Assembly (NCBI RefSeq): GCF_001042595.1
Contig: NZ_AP012326.1
Location: 2,294,001-2,358,000, forward strand
DNA from: Bifidobacterium dentium JCM 1195 = DSM 20436
Lineage (GTDB): Bacteria; Actinomycetota; Actinomycetes; Actinomycetales; Bifidobacteriaceae
Direction: 5' to 3'
Length of the DNA: 64,000 bases
Shown piece by piece: positions 45,587 through 55,076 of the stretch. The translations under genes were made by a program, and so were the position numbers. Every line of letters starts with the position of its first letter. The first letter of the stretch is position 1. Below the pieces are notes generated by a model. That model saw only the letters and a list, made by a program, of their open reading frames with translations. It ran no database searches and was not told where the DNA came from.

Positions 45587-47044
45587 ATGCATAAACGAAC
45601 ATTGATCATGGCCGGATTCATCGCCGTCACAGTACTTCAGGGAATCAGCTATCCCGCAATCGCACTGGCCGATGCCCCGACCGCAACGCAATCATACTCA
45701 ACATCACAACCGGCCGGAGAGACCCAGTCCTCAAGTAGCACCGAGAACGATGCCACTTCGGACGCATCACATGACGCGGCCTCTTCCCAAACCCCCATGT
45801 CAAGCCCGAAGACGGCCCAGTCCGGCGCCACCGCACAGTCCGGAACCGAAGCGCAGTCGGATGCCGAAGCGCAGTCGGATGCCGAAGCGCAGTCCGAGGA
45901 GGCTTCCGGCAAATCGGTCGATCCCGGTACGACGGCCGACCCGAACAAGACGACCGAGCCCGCTCAGCCATCCGAGCCGGCCAAACCGGAAAACGGCTGG
46001 GATCAGAACAAGCAGCACTACTACGAGAACGGCGTCATGGCCGTCAGCAAGGATGTGTTCATCCCCAACGACCCGAACAACCGCAAGGAAGGCATATGGG
46101 TTCGTTTTGATCAGAGCGGCAACCTGGTCAAGGGCGAGAACTACCACAACGGCGGCTGGTACTACTTCGATACGACCACCGGCGCCATGGTCAAGGGCGT
46201 CAAACACATCTCCTCCAATGGCGGCAAGTGGGTGTATTACGACGTGGTGACCGGCAGGATGGCCCACGGCGAAGCCTATCTGCACTACGACAAGGAACAT
46301 ACCGGCTGGTACTACTTCGATCAGTACACCGGCAAGATGGCCCATGATTTCGTATACATCCGACAGACCAACAAGTGGGTGTACTACGACAAGATCACCG
46401 GCAAAATGCAGTACGGCGAGCGCTACATCAACGGCGGCTGGTACTACATGAAGCCGGTCACCGGCGCTCTGGCCAAGGGCAGAACCTGGATGGCGAGCGG
46501 CAACAAGTGGGTGTATTACGACAAGATCACCGGCCGCATGGTTCACGGCGGTGCCATCATCGACGGTCACCACTACTTCTTCGACCCGTACACCGGCGCG
46601 CAGTACAGCAAGCAGCAGATCGCCAATCGCCTGGCATCATACGCACGCACCTATTCCAGCCAGCACCCCGATTGCCCGGGCGCATTGGCGGCGAACGGCG
46701 GCCTCATCTGCCCGTTCGGCCCGTGCATGTCGTTTGTCTGGTACGTCTTCCATGCCGCAGGCCTGGACGTATTCCTTTGCGATGGAGCCAAGACCGGTTG
46801 GCCTCACCACAACTTCGACTGGTACAACTCCCGCGGCCGCGTCAGCAGCACCCCGCAGGTGGGCGATGTCGCCTTCTGGAAGTTCAGCGACTCCTGGGCC
46901 AGCAATTACAGCGCCAGCCATGCCGGCATCGTAATCGAGGTGAACGGCGGCAATGTGGTGATCGTCGACGCAGCCTACGGCAACATCGGCGTACGTTCGG
47001 CTTACAGCGGCGCACGCTACGCCCATCCGTATTACGACGAGTGA
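45587..47044 (+). CDS. Secreted CHAP-domain peptidoglycan hydrolase with wall-binding repeats
   Basis: A 485-residue protein. Signal peptide (1-29), a Ser/Thr/Gln/Ala-rich linker with short EAQSDA repeats (residues 30-135), aromatic/Gly repeats (135-340) and a C-terminal CHAP-like domain. FGPCMSFVWYVFHAAGL carries the catalytic Cys (about 379), GDVAFWKF follows, and SHAGIVIEVNGGNVVIVDA carries the His (about 444). It should cleave peptide bonds of peptidoglycan (amidase or endopeptidase). GAGGGGG lies 11 nt before the ATG. The gene diverges from the GtrB-like gene by 112 bp. Confidence 0.9.
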   Translation: MHKRTLIMAGFIAVTVLQGISYPAIALADAPTATQSYSTSQPAGETQSSSSTENDATSDASHDAASSQTPMSSPKTAQSGATAQSGTEAQSDAEAQSDAEAQSEEASGKSVDPGTTADPNKTTEPAQPSEPAKPENGWDQNKQHYYENGVMAVSKDVFIPNDPNNRKEGIWVRFDQSGNLVKGENYHNGGWYYFDTTTGAMVKGVKHISSNGGKWVYYDVVTGRMAHGEAYLHYDKEHTGWYYFDQYTGKMAHDFVYIRQTNKWVYYDKITGKMQYGERYINGGWYYMKPVTGALAKGRTWMASGNKWVYYDKITGRMVHGGAIIDGHHYFFDPYTGAQYSKQQIANRLASYARTYSSQHPDCPGALAANGGLICPFGPCMSFVWYVFHAAGLDVFLCDGAKTGWPHHNFDWYNSRGRVSSTPQVGDVAFWKFSDSWASNYSASHAGIVIEVNGGNVVIVDAAYGNIGVRSAYSGARYAHPYYDE

Positions 47045-47110
47045 TCTTCCGGATCCGGTCCCGTAACCGATTCGCATGGACCTTCACATATCACAATAAG
47101 GCGGTGGCAT

Positions 47111-47881
47111 ATGAAACGAGGCGTTCGCGCCTGCACATTGGCAATGACCGTGGTTCTGTCGCTCTCCCTAACGGCATGCTCCACCCATGGCAGTGAGGCA
47201 TCGCGAACGCCCTCCCCCACCTCCACTCCGACGACGTTGGATGACACCAAAACCGATGCGTCGGTCGCCACGAGTTTCTCCAAAGTCGTACCAGACAAGA
47301 CGTTGGCCTCCTGCCTTGCGTCCATTCTCGACGCATCCGGCAAGGCCTTCCCCTCAACCAAGGCCGCACAACTCACATCCTTGGCCTTCACGCAGTACGC
47401 AACCCAATACCAGCCTTGCGGCAAAAGCGATCTCAAGCACGTCACCACGCTGGAGGGGCTGCAACGTTTCACCGGTGTCACCGACTTGGATCTCAGCGAA
47501 TTCAGCGCGTTGAAGAGCATCACGCCGGTCGAATCAATGGCCTCGCTGACGCAGATCAATCTGCAGGACACCGCCATCTCCGACATTTCATCGCTTGCCA
47601 AGCTCACATCCCTGAACAACGTTTCCCTGCCGGACCACGCCTGCGATCTGCAAGCCCTCGCCGACCTGCCGCTGACCGCAGTGAACCTGCAGTGCCCGAC
47701 CGCCGACATCACGCCGTTGGACGGCAAGAAGGCACAGATCTATGTTCCCGAAGCATTCGACCGCAATGCGGCGGTGGCATCGGCGCAGACCGGCAACATC
47801 ATCGGCATCAGTCAGGAAGACGGATCATTCGAAATCCTCCAGCTGGGCGATGACGGTACGGTGACGTCCCAGAAAATCTGA
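47111..47881 (+). CDS. Lipoprotein with leucine-rich-repeat-like region
   Basis: A 256-residue protein with a lipoprotein signal (VVLSLSLTACSTHG, Cys 23), a Pro/Thr/Ser linker, then repeats of internalin-like spacing (VTDLDLSEFSALKSITPVES, LTQINLQDTAISDISSLAKL, LNNVSLPDHACDLQALADL). The repeats suggest a short solenoid that binds a protein partner at the membrane surface. AAGGCGG precedes the ATG. It lies 66 bp after the CHAP gene on the same strand and may be part of its transcript. No enzymatic motif. Confidence 0.82.
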   Translation: MKRGVRACTLAMTVVLSLSLTACSTHGSEASRTPSPTSTPTTLDDTKTDASVATSFSKVVPDKTLASCLASILDASGKAFPSTKAAQLTSLAFTQYATQYQPCGKSDLKHVTTLEGLQRFTGVTDLDLSEFSALKSITPVESMASLTQINLQDTAISDISSLAKLTSLNNVSLPDHACDLQALADLPLTAVNLQCPTADITPLDGKKAQIYVPEAFDRNAAVASAQTGNIIGISQEDGSFEILQLGDDGTVTSQKI

Positions 47882-47896
47882 GCTTTCCGTAGCTTC

Positions 47897-49729
47897 TCAG
47901 CCGCGACCGGTAATCGTATCGAACGTGTGCCATTCCTCCCATTCCGGCACCCACGTGCGGCCATGGGCCATGGCACCGGTGGTTTCATCGAAGTAATACC
48001 ACGCACCGTTCTGCTTATGCAGTCCCTTGACCATCTTGCCGGTGGAACGGTCGTAGCGCACCCATTTGCCACCGTTCGAACGCAGATAGACGTCCCCGTA
48101 CACCATGGCTCCGGTGGTCTTGTCGAACAGATACCAGCCGGTATGCGTCTTGTCGTAATTCAGGTAGACCTCGCCATGGGCCATCTTGCCGGTGATGACG
48201 TCGTAATAGACCTTTTTGCCGCCGTTGGAGGAGATGTACTTGACGCCTTTGGCCATGGCCCCGGTGGTCGTGTCGAAATAGTACCAGCCGCCATAGCGGT
48301 AATCCTCGCCCTTGACCATATGGCCGTTGGAGTCATAGCGAACCCATTTGCCACCGTTCGAACGCAGATAGACATCTTTGTTGCACGCCATGACCCCGTT
48401 CGAGTCAATCCAATACCAGGCGTTGCTGTCGGGGTCGAAGATCTCCTTGCCGCGAGCATAGGTGCCGTCGGCATCCTGCCAGTATTTCTGACCGTTGCGC
48501 GTAACCCAATGGGCCGCAGGGTTCACGTATTCCCTGTTGCCGAACGCATTCATGTCGACGTTGCCGCTGATGCCGTTCACATGGCCGACGCTCGTATATT
48601 GCCAGCCACGATTGTTCGCCGAATAGGAGAAGTTGGTGCGGGGACCGTAACTGGCCACCCACTTGGCCTTGGACCGAATGTTGCCATGGTTGAGCGGACC
48701 GTTCAGATAGCTCGTATACGAGTACACGCCCAGATTGTTGTACCCGGCCGCCTGCAGACGACCCCACCACGCATTCACGATGCCGTTATATACATTCGGA
48801 TCGGTCGGTACCTGATGGCCCGTCCACGTCCATTGTTCCAAATCGTAATATACCGGGAAGGACAGGTCGTTCGGCGAAACGCCGGCCTTCTTGAGCAGTC
48901 CGACCAGATCATTGCCCTCTGCGGTGGCCGTGGCCGCATCATACGAATATGAATACGTGTATATGCCGAAGGGGATGCCAAGCCGCTTGCATTCGCTGAT
49001 ATTGCGCAGCGCCGTCTTGTCGAATCCGTTATCCCAACCGTAGGAGATGCGGATGATCGCACCCTCCACGCCATCGGCCTTCGCCTTGGCCCAGTCGATG
49101 TTGCCCTGCCATTGCGAAACGTCGATCACGCCCTTCGCCTGCTGCACGAACAGATTGCCACCTGATTCGAAGAACGCCTTCGTATTGTTGTAGGAGCCCC
49201 AATACGCACCGTATTCGTTCGACGTGAATTGCGCCGGCGTCACCTTGCCGTCAGTGTCCGTCGAGGATTGTTCCTGCGATTGCTCCGCAGAGGCATCGGC
49301 TTCGTCGACCGCCTCCTTCACATCGGCGGCGGCAACCGGAATGAAGGTCTCCCCGTCGGTTTTCGCCAACGGATCGGGAGCCTGCTCTTCGGTACCGACC
49401 AGTTCCGGATCGGTCACCGTTTCGCCGGTCTCGACGTCTTTGACGTCACCTTCGGCGGTGACCGCCAGATTCTCGGATACCACGGTGGCACTGTCCGGAA
49501 TGCTTTCACTCACCGAATCCGGCAATTGCGCCTGCGGATTATCAGGCATGACGGTCTGCGACGACTCGTCCTGATCAGCCTGAACGACATCGGCATTCGC
49601 ATCGTTGCCGGCAACGGCATCAACCGAATGGTCCATCAGCGCACTGGCCGGAACAGCGCCCATCAACATCAAGGCCACGGCGGCAAACGCAGCCGCCACC
49701 ATTGAAAAGGCTTTCTTCAGTGAATTCAC
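47897..49729 (-). CDS. Secreted GH25 muramidase with wall-binding repeats
   Basis: A 610-residue protein. Signal peptide (1-31, ending VPASA), a long acidic Asp/Glu/Val-rich linker (32-165), a GH25 domain (about 195-395) and C-terminal repeats. GVIDVSQWQGNIDWAKAKAD holds the first catalytic Asp, and FPVYYDLEQWTWTG the DxE pair (about 294-296), so it should cut the MurNAc-GlcNAc bond. The repeats end in EWHTFDTITGRG, as in the GH53 protein. Start is GTG with GAGAGG 8 nt upstream. It is convergent with the LRR lipoprotein gene (15 bp gap). No holin or phage gene is nearby, so it is a housekeeping or surface enzyme, not a phage lysin. Confidence 0.93.
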   Translation of the reverse strand: MNSLKKAFSMVAAAFAAVALMLMGAVPASALMDHSVDAVAGNDANADVVQADQDESSQTVMPDNPQAQLPDSVSESIPDSATVVSENLAVTAEGDVKDVETGETVTDPELVGTEEQAPDPLAKTDGETFIPVAAADVKEAVDEADASAEQSQEQSSTDTDGKVTPAQFTSNEYGAYWGSYNNTKAFFESGGNLFVQQAKGVIDVSQWQGNIDWAKAKADGVEGAIIRISYGWDNGFDKTALRNISECKRLGIPFGIYTYSYSYDAATATAEGNDLVGLLKKAGVSPNDLSFPVYYDLEQWTWTGHQVPTDPNVYNGIVNAWWGRLQAAGYNNLGVYSYTSYLNGPLNHGNIRSKAKWVASYGPRTNFSYSANNRGWQYTSVGHVNGISGNVDMNAFGNREYVNPAAHWVTRNGQKYWQDADGTYARGKEIFDPDSNAWYWIDSNGVMACNKDVYLRSNGGKWVRYDSNGHMVKGEDYRYGGWYYFDTTTGAMAKGVKYISSNGGKKVYYDVITGKMAHGEVYLNYDKTHTGWYLFDKTTGAMVYGDVYLRSNGGKWVRYDRSTGKMVKGLHKQNGAWYYFDETTGAMAHGRTWVPEWEEWHTFDTITGRG

Positions 49730-49965
49730 CGGCAGATCCTCTCTCCACACTCATCCCTGCAGGTCTCTTTTCATTCAACCATCTCGCATCGTTTTCCGCA
49801 TCACATCTTCACTCCATCCACAGCATCACCGCATAATCCGGCCGTCGCACGGCCCCATCGCGATGATTTTGAGGCTCGTCGGCTATGCTCTACGATGTGA
49901 ACTTCACGATTCATGAAAAGCGGAACCTCCACACAGTGAAGCCACACCATACCAAAGGGGAAGTT

Positions 49966-51600
49966 GTGAACAGGAAGCGGCCAATGCGTATACCGATTGC
50001 GGTGGCGGCCGCCGTCGCCATCATCGTATCAATCGTCTCCGGCTGCGGGAACGCCGCGAAATCCGCGGAGCCGACCACGCAATCCTCGGCACAGCGCATA
50101 TCCGTGACCCTGCCGTCATACTATGCCGAAAACATGGTCTTCCAACGTGGCAAGCCACTGGTCATCCAAGGCACCGCCACCGCTGCAAACGATGACTCCG
50201 GCAGCGATGCCATCGACCAATCCAAACTGTCCGCAACGCTCACGCAAGGCAAGACGACCGTCTCCGCAGCCGTGACCGTCAGGAACAGCGGGGCGTTCAC
50301 TTGCACGATGAAATCGTTGCAGGGCGGGCTCAAACCATACCGTCTCACCATCGCATACAACGGCGAGACCGTGTTCAGCCTGGCGAAAGTGTATGTGGGA
50401 GACGTGTTCGTAGCGGCCGGACAGTCGAATATGGAACTCAACTACACGCAGTACTACTCGTCCGGTGACGACTCCAACTGGAATTGGGGCGGCGGACTCA
50501 TCTCGCGCGGCGATCTGCCGAAACTGCTCACCGATGCGAACGTGCATTTCGTGGTGGCCGACCATAACGTCGACAACACCGACTTCCCGCTGATCGACGC
50601 CAACAAGACCTCCGGCTGGCTTACTGCGGATAGCACCAATTCGCAACATCTCAGTTACCTGGCACAGCAGTTCGCAATGCAGTTGCGCGCCAAAAGAACC
50701 AACATACCGATCGGCATCATCCAGACCTCATGGGGTGGTACCGCAATCAGCCGCCACGTACAGGGCGGCGACATCTACGCGAACCACATCGCGCCGCTGA
50801 CCGGCTTCCGCGTGGCGGGCGTGCTGTGGTATCAAGGCTGCAATGACGCCTCGACGCTCAGCACCTCCCTGGACTACGAATCGCAGATGACCGCGCTGAT
50901 CAACCAGTATCGCAAGGTGTTCGACGAAAGCACCCTGCCCTTCCTGTATGTGCAACTTGCGCGATGGTCAGGCTATCAATACACGCAGAACGTGCGTCAG
51001 GGGCAGTTGCGTACGCTTGACAACGCGAATCTGCGCAACAGTGCGAACGTGGCCATGACGGTTTCCATCGACACCGACAAGGGCACATCGAAAGTGATTC
51101 ATCCGCTCGGCAAAGACATTCTCGGCGCACGCATGGCCGCACAGTACGAAGCGATGGTCGCCGGCAAGAGCGTACCGTCCGGACCGATCATCGAATCGGC
51201 GACACGCAGCGCCGACAAGTCCGCCATCACCCTGTCATTCAAGGACGGCACCGCCGACAAGCTGCAGTCCATGAAGCCGAATTATGCTAAAAGCGCCATG
51301 GCAAGCGTACCGGACTATGCCAAAACCCCGAATGCCACGCCACTGGACGGCATTGCGAACGTGGCCTCCCCCACCGGCGATGCACTGCAAGGCTTCGAAG
51401 TGGCCGACAACAGCGGCAACTGGACGTCGGCCACGGCCACGATCAAAGGCAATCAGGTGTCGCTCACCTCCACCACGGCAGCCATGGCCGACATGACGCA
51501 GGTGCGCTATCTGTGGAGCGGCAATCCCGACTGCTCGAGCATCCTCTACAACGGCGACACCCTCCCGGCCAGCCCGTTCACGGTCGCGGTGCGCAATTAG
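49966..51600 (+). CDS. Sialate O-acetylesterase-like lipoprotein (SASA/SGNH family)
   Basis: A 544-residue protein with a lipoprotein signal (VSIVSGCGNAAKS). The start of the mature part, LPSYYAENMVFQRGKPLVI, and VFVAAGQSNMELNY (nucleophile Ser in GQSNM), IQTSWGGTAISRH, GVLWYQGCNDAS and the late HPLGKDILGARMAAQYEAM (catalytic His) follow the sialic-acid 9-O-acetylesterase pattern. In the block III motif the usual Glu-Ser is replaced by Cys-Asn. It probably removes acetyl groups from host or bacterial sugars. Start is GTG with GGGG 5 nt before it. A neighbouring sialidase is not in the window, so the true substrate is open. Confidence 0.88.
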   Translation: MNRKRPMRIPIAVAAAVAIIVSIVSGCGNAAKSAEPTTQSSAQRISVTLPSYYAENMVFQRGKPLVIQGTATAANDDSGSDAIDQSKLSATLTQGKTTVSAAVTVRNSGAFTCTMKSLQGGLKPYRLTIAYNGETVFSLAKVYVGDVFVAAGQSNMELNYTQYYSSGDDSNWNWGGGLISRGDLPKLLTDANVHFVVADHNVDNTDFPLIDANKTSGWLTADSTNSQHLSYLAQQFAMQLRAKRTNIPIGIIQTSWGGTAISRHVQGGDIYANHIAPLTGFRVAGVLWYQGCNDASTLSTSLDYESQMTALINQYRKVFDESTLPFLYVQLARWSGYQYTQNVRQGQLRTLDNANLRNSANVAMTVSIDTDKGTSKVIHPLGKDILGARMAAQYEAMVAGKSVPSGPIIESATRSADKSAITLSFKDGTADKLQSMKPNYAKSAMASVPDYAKTPNATPLDGIANVASPTGDALQGFEVADNSGNWTSATATIKGNQVSLTSTTAAMADMTQVRYLWSGNPDCSSILYNGDTLPASPFTVAVRN

Positions 51601-51729
51601 TCCGTAATTAGTCATTTGCCGCACTCCCATCGGTTTTGCGGCGAGGAAAATGCTCCTAGTATGTCGCAAGGGGAGCATTGCGCCGTTTGTTGTGCGCGAA
51701 CAGGTCCGTAACCGTATAGAGAGGCACCA

Positions 51730-52593
51730 ATGAAGAAAAGCATCGCAGCAATCGCAGTCGCGGGCATGCTGACAATCGGCATGGTTTCGCTGCCGTCCGC
51801 AGCCATGGCAGACGAAATCGGCACCTCCGGAGCGACCACGGAAATCGGCCCGAACATGACCACCTGCGACACGGACAGGCTCTGCGACACGTTGCAGCAT
51901 GTGCATCAGACCGGCCAGCAGCTCAAGACCGACCTCGACACCGCCAAGCAGCATGCCGAGCAATTGCATCAGAATGCGCATGATGACGCCGATGCGTTGC
52001 GCCAGTACAGCGAGCAGGCTTGGAAGAACTATCAGGAAGATCGCGAAGACATCAAGACCGCGCTCGATGGTGCCTCCAAACGCGGTCAGGAGGTGCACGA
52101 TACCCTGCATCAGGATGCGCAGGATACGCAGGCCCATCTCAACCAGCTGCATACCGATCTGCAGGAAGATCACGCCGCATTGAAAACCCAGCATGATTCG
52201 CTCGTCGCCGCACGCCAGGAATGGCACAAGTCGTTCATTCAGGCGCTGAAGGATACGCAGAATGGCTTGTCCGGAACCGGTACCACGTCCGGAGCCAACT
52301 CCGCCGCAAGCAACGGCACAGCGGTTCAGACGGTTTCCGGCAACGATTCCGTCACCACCGCACCAAGCTCCGCCGCCGGCAACGGCAGCACGGCCAAGTC
52401 CGGCACCGCCGCGAGCGCGTCATCCGCGAATCAGACCAGCGCGGTCTCCGGTGCCGTGACCAAGTCGGAGTACAGCCAGTTGGCGCAGACCGGTATCGGC
52501 ATCTCCGTTGCCTGTGCGATCATCCTCGCGCTGAGCGGCCTTGCCTACGCCGTCAAGATGTTCGTGCAGTACAAGCGCGAAACCGCCGAGTAA
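51730..52593 (+). CDS. Sortase-anchored coiled-coil surface protein (LAQTG)
   Basis: A 287-residue protein. Signal peptide (about 1-27, MADE at the junction), a charged helical region (residues 40-185) rich in Gln, Asp, His and Ala in heptad-like spacing, a Ser/Thr/Gly/Ala linker (186-245), then LAQTGIGISVACAIILALS and YKRETAE: a sorting signal with a membrane helix and basic tail. LAxTG variants are used by some actinobacterial sortases. No enzyme domain. It may form a stalk or a scaffold. AGAGAGGC is near the ATG. No sortase gene is in the window. Confidence 0.85.
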   Translation: MKKSIAAIAVAGMLTIGMVSLPSAAMADEIGTSGATTEIGPNMTTCDTDRLCDTLQHVHQTGQQLKTDLDTAKQHAEQLHQNAHDDADALRQYSEQAWKNYQEDREDIKTALDGASKRGQEVHDTLHQDAQDTQAHLNQLHTDLQEDHAALKTQHDSLVAARQEWHKSFIQALKDTQNGLSGTGTTSGANSAASNGTAVQTVSGNDSVTTAPSSAAGNGSTAKSGTAASASSANQTSAVSGAVTKSEYSQLAQTGIGISVACAIILALSGLAYAVKMFVQYKRETAE

Positions 52594-52795
52594 TCCAAGC
52601 GATCCGGACATTTCGGCGGCCATGCACCAACCCGCCCCATTGCCTTGCGAATACGTTGCAATGATGATAGCCCGATTGTTCTGTTGTACAGGCCGAGACG
52701 GTAACATGCTTCATATGCTGCGGCGATCGGAGTAGGAAGGTACTTGCGGAGCCTGCGGCACACAGCCTAACAGCGTAGTGGCACAGAAGGGTGAT

Positions 52796-53347
52796 ATGGC
52801 AGCACGGCACAGCAAAAAGCATGGCAGGCACAAAGCTCGGCATGCCGTTCCCAGCTCGAAGCCTGCCATCATCAAATCCATGTTCGTGCCCAAGGACCGC
52901 TTCTATACGGCAGTGATGCAAGGCGTGCACGACAGCATGGAACGGGAACGCAAACGCACGAGACAAGCCATGCACACGGCTGTGGCCGCCTTGGCGATTA
53001 TCGTGCTCATCGGCAGCATCTGTTTTGGATGGATGGGAGCGCGCGCATCGCTACGAACGCACGAGCTGGTCCGAGTATCCACCTGTCAACAAGCCGTCAT
53101 CGATATGAACAACTCATATTTCAAGGCCTCCCAGCTCAAAACGCAGGTGGATTCCGCTTTCACCAGCATGGATGCCAACTACAATCTTGACCAATTGTCG
53201 AATCTGTATGGCGAAAAAGTTGACATTCCAAGCACACTGCAGTGCTCCAACAACCCTTCCAACACCGCCGATACCGCCACAAAAGCCAAGGCTGCCTACG
53301 ACAAACAGGCAACGGCATTTCAAAATGCGTTGAAGAAAACGCAATAG
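52796..53347 (+). CDS. Small membrane-anchored hypothetical protein
   Basis: A 183-residue protein with a His/Lys/Arg-rich N-terminus (ARHSKKHGRHKARH), a membrane helix (about 60-82, AVAALAIIVLIGSICFGWMG) and a helical outside part with two cysteines (STCQQ, LQCSN). The frame is open from a GTG at 52778, but AAGGG lies 4 nt before the ATG at 52796. It has the same architecture as the gene at 3951. Function unknown. Confidence 0.78.
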   Translation: MAARHSKKHGRHKARHAVPSSKPAIIKSMFVPKDRFYTAVMQGVHDSMERERKRTRQAMHTAVAALAIIVLIGSICFGWMGARASLRTHELVRVSTCQQAVIDMNNSYFKASQLKTQVDSAFTSMDANYNLDQLSNLYGEKVDIPSTLQCSNNPSNTADTATKAKAAYDKQATAFQNALKKTQ

Positions 53348-53392
53348 CAAGGCCGATTTCGCCATCCGTGAACTTCCGTCAATCCGATCGAG

Positions 53393-53447
53393 CCAAGCAA
53401 TCCGGTCAATCCAAGCAATCCGGTCAATCCAAGCAATCCAATCGGTC
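53393..53447. repeat. Short tandem repeat, about 18-bp unit
   Basis: Three copies, the last degenerate, of CCAAGCAATCCGGTCAAT at the end of the small hypothetical gene on the minus strand. On the plus strand it would encode Gln-Ser-Gly/Gln-Ser-Lys repeats, but no start signal supports such a gene. Confidence 0.75.
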
Positions 53448-53791
53448 TAAGCAACGGGGCGAGGATCACTGGAGACCCTACGCGGAACCGACGCGGCGGA
53501 AGACTCGATCGCGATGGGTTCGGTGCGACGCAACGAGATATTGGAAGATGACTGTACGGAACGCGCCTCGCGGGAAGAGGTGGCCGCATCAGCCTGCACA
53601 GGCGGAAAAGCGCCGGTTACGGGGCGAACCCGACCGGTCGCCGTAGGAATGAAACTGGGTGGAAGCGGCTGCGTGGCGGCAGTGTCTTCAGAAGAATCCT
53701 GAGAGACGGTCCGCATGGAAACTCGAGAAGCCATCGCGGCAAGGGAATCGCGCGTATCCGGCTCCTGCTGCAGGCGATCATACTCCGTCAT
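53447..53791 (-). CDS. Hypothetical protein, low-complexity
   Basis: A 114-residue Ser/Pro/Arg/Thr-rich protein beginning MTEYDRLQQEPDTRDSLAAM, with no membrane helix or known domain. The start at 53791 has GGAGG 4 nt upstream, which is the main support that the frame is real. It ends inside the tandem repeat. It may be a disordered cytosolic protein, or a frame kept open by the high GC content. Confidence 0.5.
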   Translation of the reverse strand: MTEYDRLQQEPDTRDSLAAMASRVSMRTVSQDSSEDTAATQPLPPSFIPTATGRVRPVTGAFPPVQADAATSSREARSVQSSSNISLRRTEPIAIESSAASVPRRVSSDPRPVA

Positions 53792-53905
53792 CACGCCTCC
53801 CCTCATTGACTCACCTCTCACTGTACCGAGGGTAACGCAGCCATAATGACTTCCACATTACGAATGCGCGATATGCGCAACTCCCTTACTCAACAGCAAC
53901 TTAAG

Positions 53906-53920
53906 CGTTCACAGTGAACG
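53906..53920. promoter_or_regulatory. Palindrome upstream of permease gene
   Basis: CGTTCAC-A-GTGAACG, perfect 7-bp arms, 54 bp before the permease start. It could be a regulator binding site. Confidence 0.45.
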
Positions 53921-53974
53921 AAATCGAATCATCGTCCCTCCGAAAAACGACCTTGGACCGGTAGGATTTCAGAT

Positions 53975-55075
53975 ATGGCTGAAAGTTCCCATCCGCCCGC
54001 AGACCATTCGGCCCATTATCTTTTTCTCATCGTCGGCGCCCCGCTGGCCGCCTTCCTCATCGCGGCATCACGCGCATTCGAGACGCATGGCCTGACCATT
54101 CCGCTGGTTCGCATCACGACCGGCATCGCGGGACTGATACTGCAAGCCATCCCGTTCATGATGCTGGGGGCGTTGATGTCGGCGGCCGTCACCACATTCG
54201 TCAGCGAATCGCTGATCCGCCGCCATATTCCACACTCGACATTCGGCGGCCTCGCAATCGGCCTGCTCACAGGATTATGCCTGCCAGTATGCGACTGCAT
54301 GGTAGTGCCCACCTTCGCAAGCATCGTACGCAAACGCATGCCATTGCCCTGCGCAGTCACGTTTCTGACCGCCGTACCGGTCACGAATCCCATAGCGATA
54401 TGGTCCACCTGGTATGCGTTTCCCGACAAACCATGGATGGTGCTCTGGCGAACGGGACTGGGCATGATAATAGCCGTGACGGTCGGCGCATCGTTCGCGC
54501 TATGCCCGCCGAAAGGCTCCGCCACCGCCACGAATTACGCGAATCGCACGGATTACGCGGATTATGCGATAAAGAATCGCACCGCATGCACGCGGCATGC
54601 AGATGACGCCTGCTGCAGCACCGGCCTCGGCGACGATGCCCGTAAGATGACGGACGACCCGCCGATCATCCGTTTTCTACGCTGCACACACCACGATTTT
54701 CTACACATGATGCCAATCCTGCTGTTCAGCGCCATCATCGCCTCCCTGGCGCGCACATATATACGTCCATCGGCAAACGGTCTCAACACATCCACACTGG
54801 CAAGCATCCTCGCGATCATCCTGGCGATGGGGCTGGCGTTTCTCTGCTCACTATGCTCATCCTCCGACGCCGTGATCGCCTCGAGCATGGTAGGCGTACT
54901 ACCGCAATCGGCATTGATCGCATTCCTGACATTCGGCCCGGTGCTGGATCTGAAGAACACGCTGATGCTCATTTCGGCATGCCGGCCACGTTTCGTCATC
55001 AGATTCATCGGCACGTTCGCCATTGCCTGCTTCACCGCCGTCTGCATCGCGCAGCATTGGATGCCCGGAGCCTGA
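53975..55075 (+). CDS. Predicted permease, ArsP/YraQ (DUF318) family
   Basis: A 366-residue protein with about eight to ten membrane helices. LIPR-like spacing, LLTGLCLPVCDCMVVPTFAS (the conserved Cys-containing motif), LTAVPVTNPIAIWSTWYAF and a second half repeating the pattern (MVGVLPQSALIAFLTFGPVL) place it in the ArsP_1/YraQ permease family. A long Asn/Tyr/Cys-bearing cytosolic loop (about 190-225, with NYANRTDYADYA repeats) separates the halves. TAGGAT lies 7 nt before the ATG, so the message may be leaderless. The next gene is its usual partner. Substrate not known; organoarsenicals, metals or other small compounds are proposed for relatives. Confidence 0.88.
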   Translation: MAESSHPPADHSAHYLFLIVGAPLAAFLIAASRAFETHGLTIPLVRITTGIAGLILQAIPFMMLGALMSAAVTTFVSESLIRRHIPHSTFGGLAIGLLTGLCLPVCDCMVVPTFASIVRKRMPLPCAVTFLTAVPVTNPIAIWSTWYAFPDKPWMVLWRTGLGMIIAVTVGASFALCPPKGSATATNYANRTDYADYAIKNRTACTRHADDACCSTGLGDDARKMTDDPPIIRFLRCTHHDFLHMMPILLFSAIIASLARTYIRPSANGLNTSTLASILAIILAMGLAFLCSLCSSSDAVIASSMVGVLPQSALIAFLTFGPVLDLKNTLMLISACRPRFVIRFIGTFAIACFTAVCIAQHWMPGA

Positions 55076-55076
55076 C

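Noticed and set aside
47897..49729. GH25 gene as a prophage lysin
   Set aside because: No holin, tail, terminase or integrase genes nearby; it has a signal peptide and the same repeats as the other surface proteins.
53242..53646. Plus-strand frame encoding QSGQSK repeats
   Set aside because: Starts inside the upstream gene in another frame with no ribosome site; the minus-strand frame has a good one.
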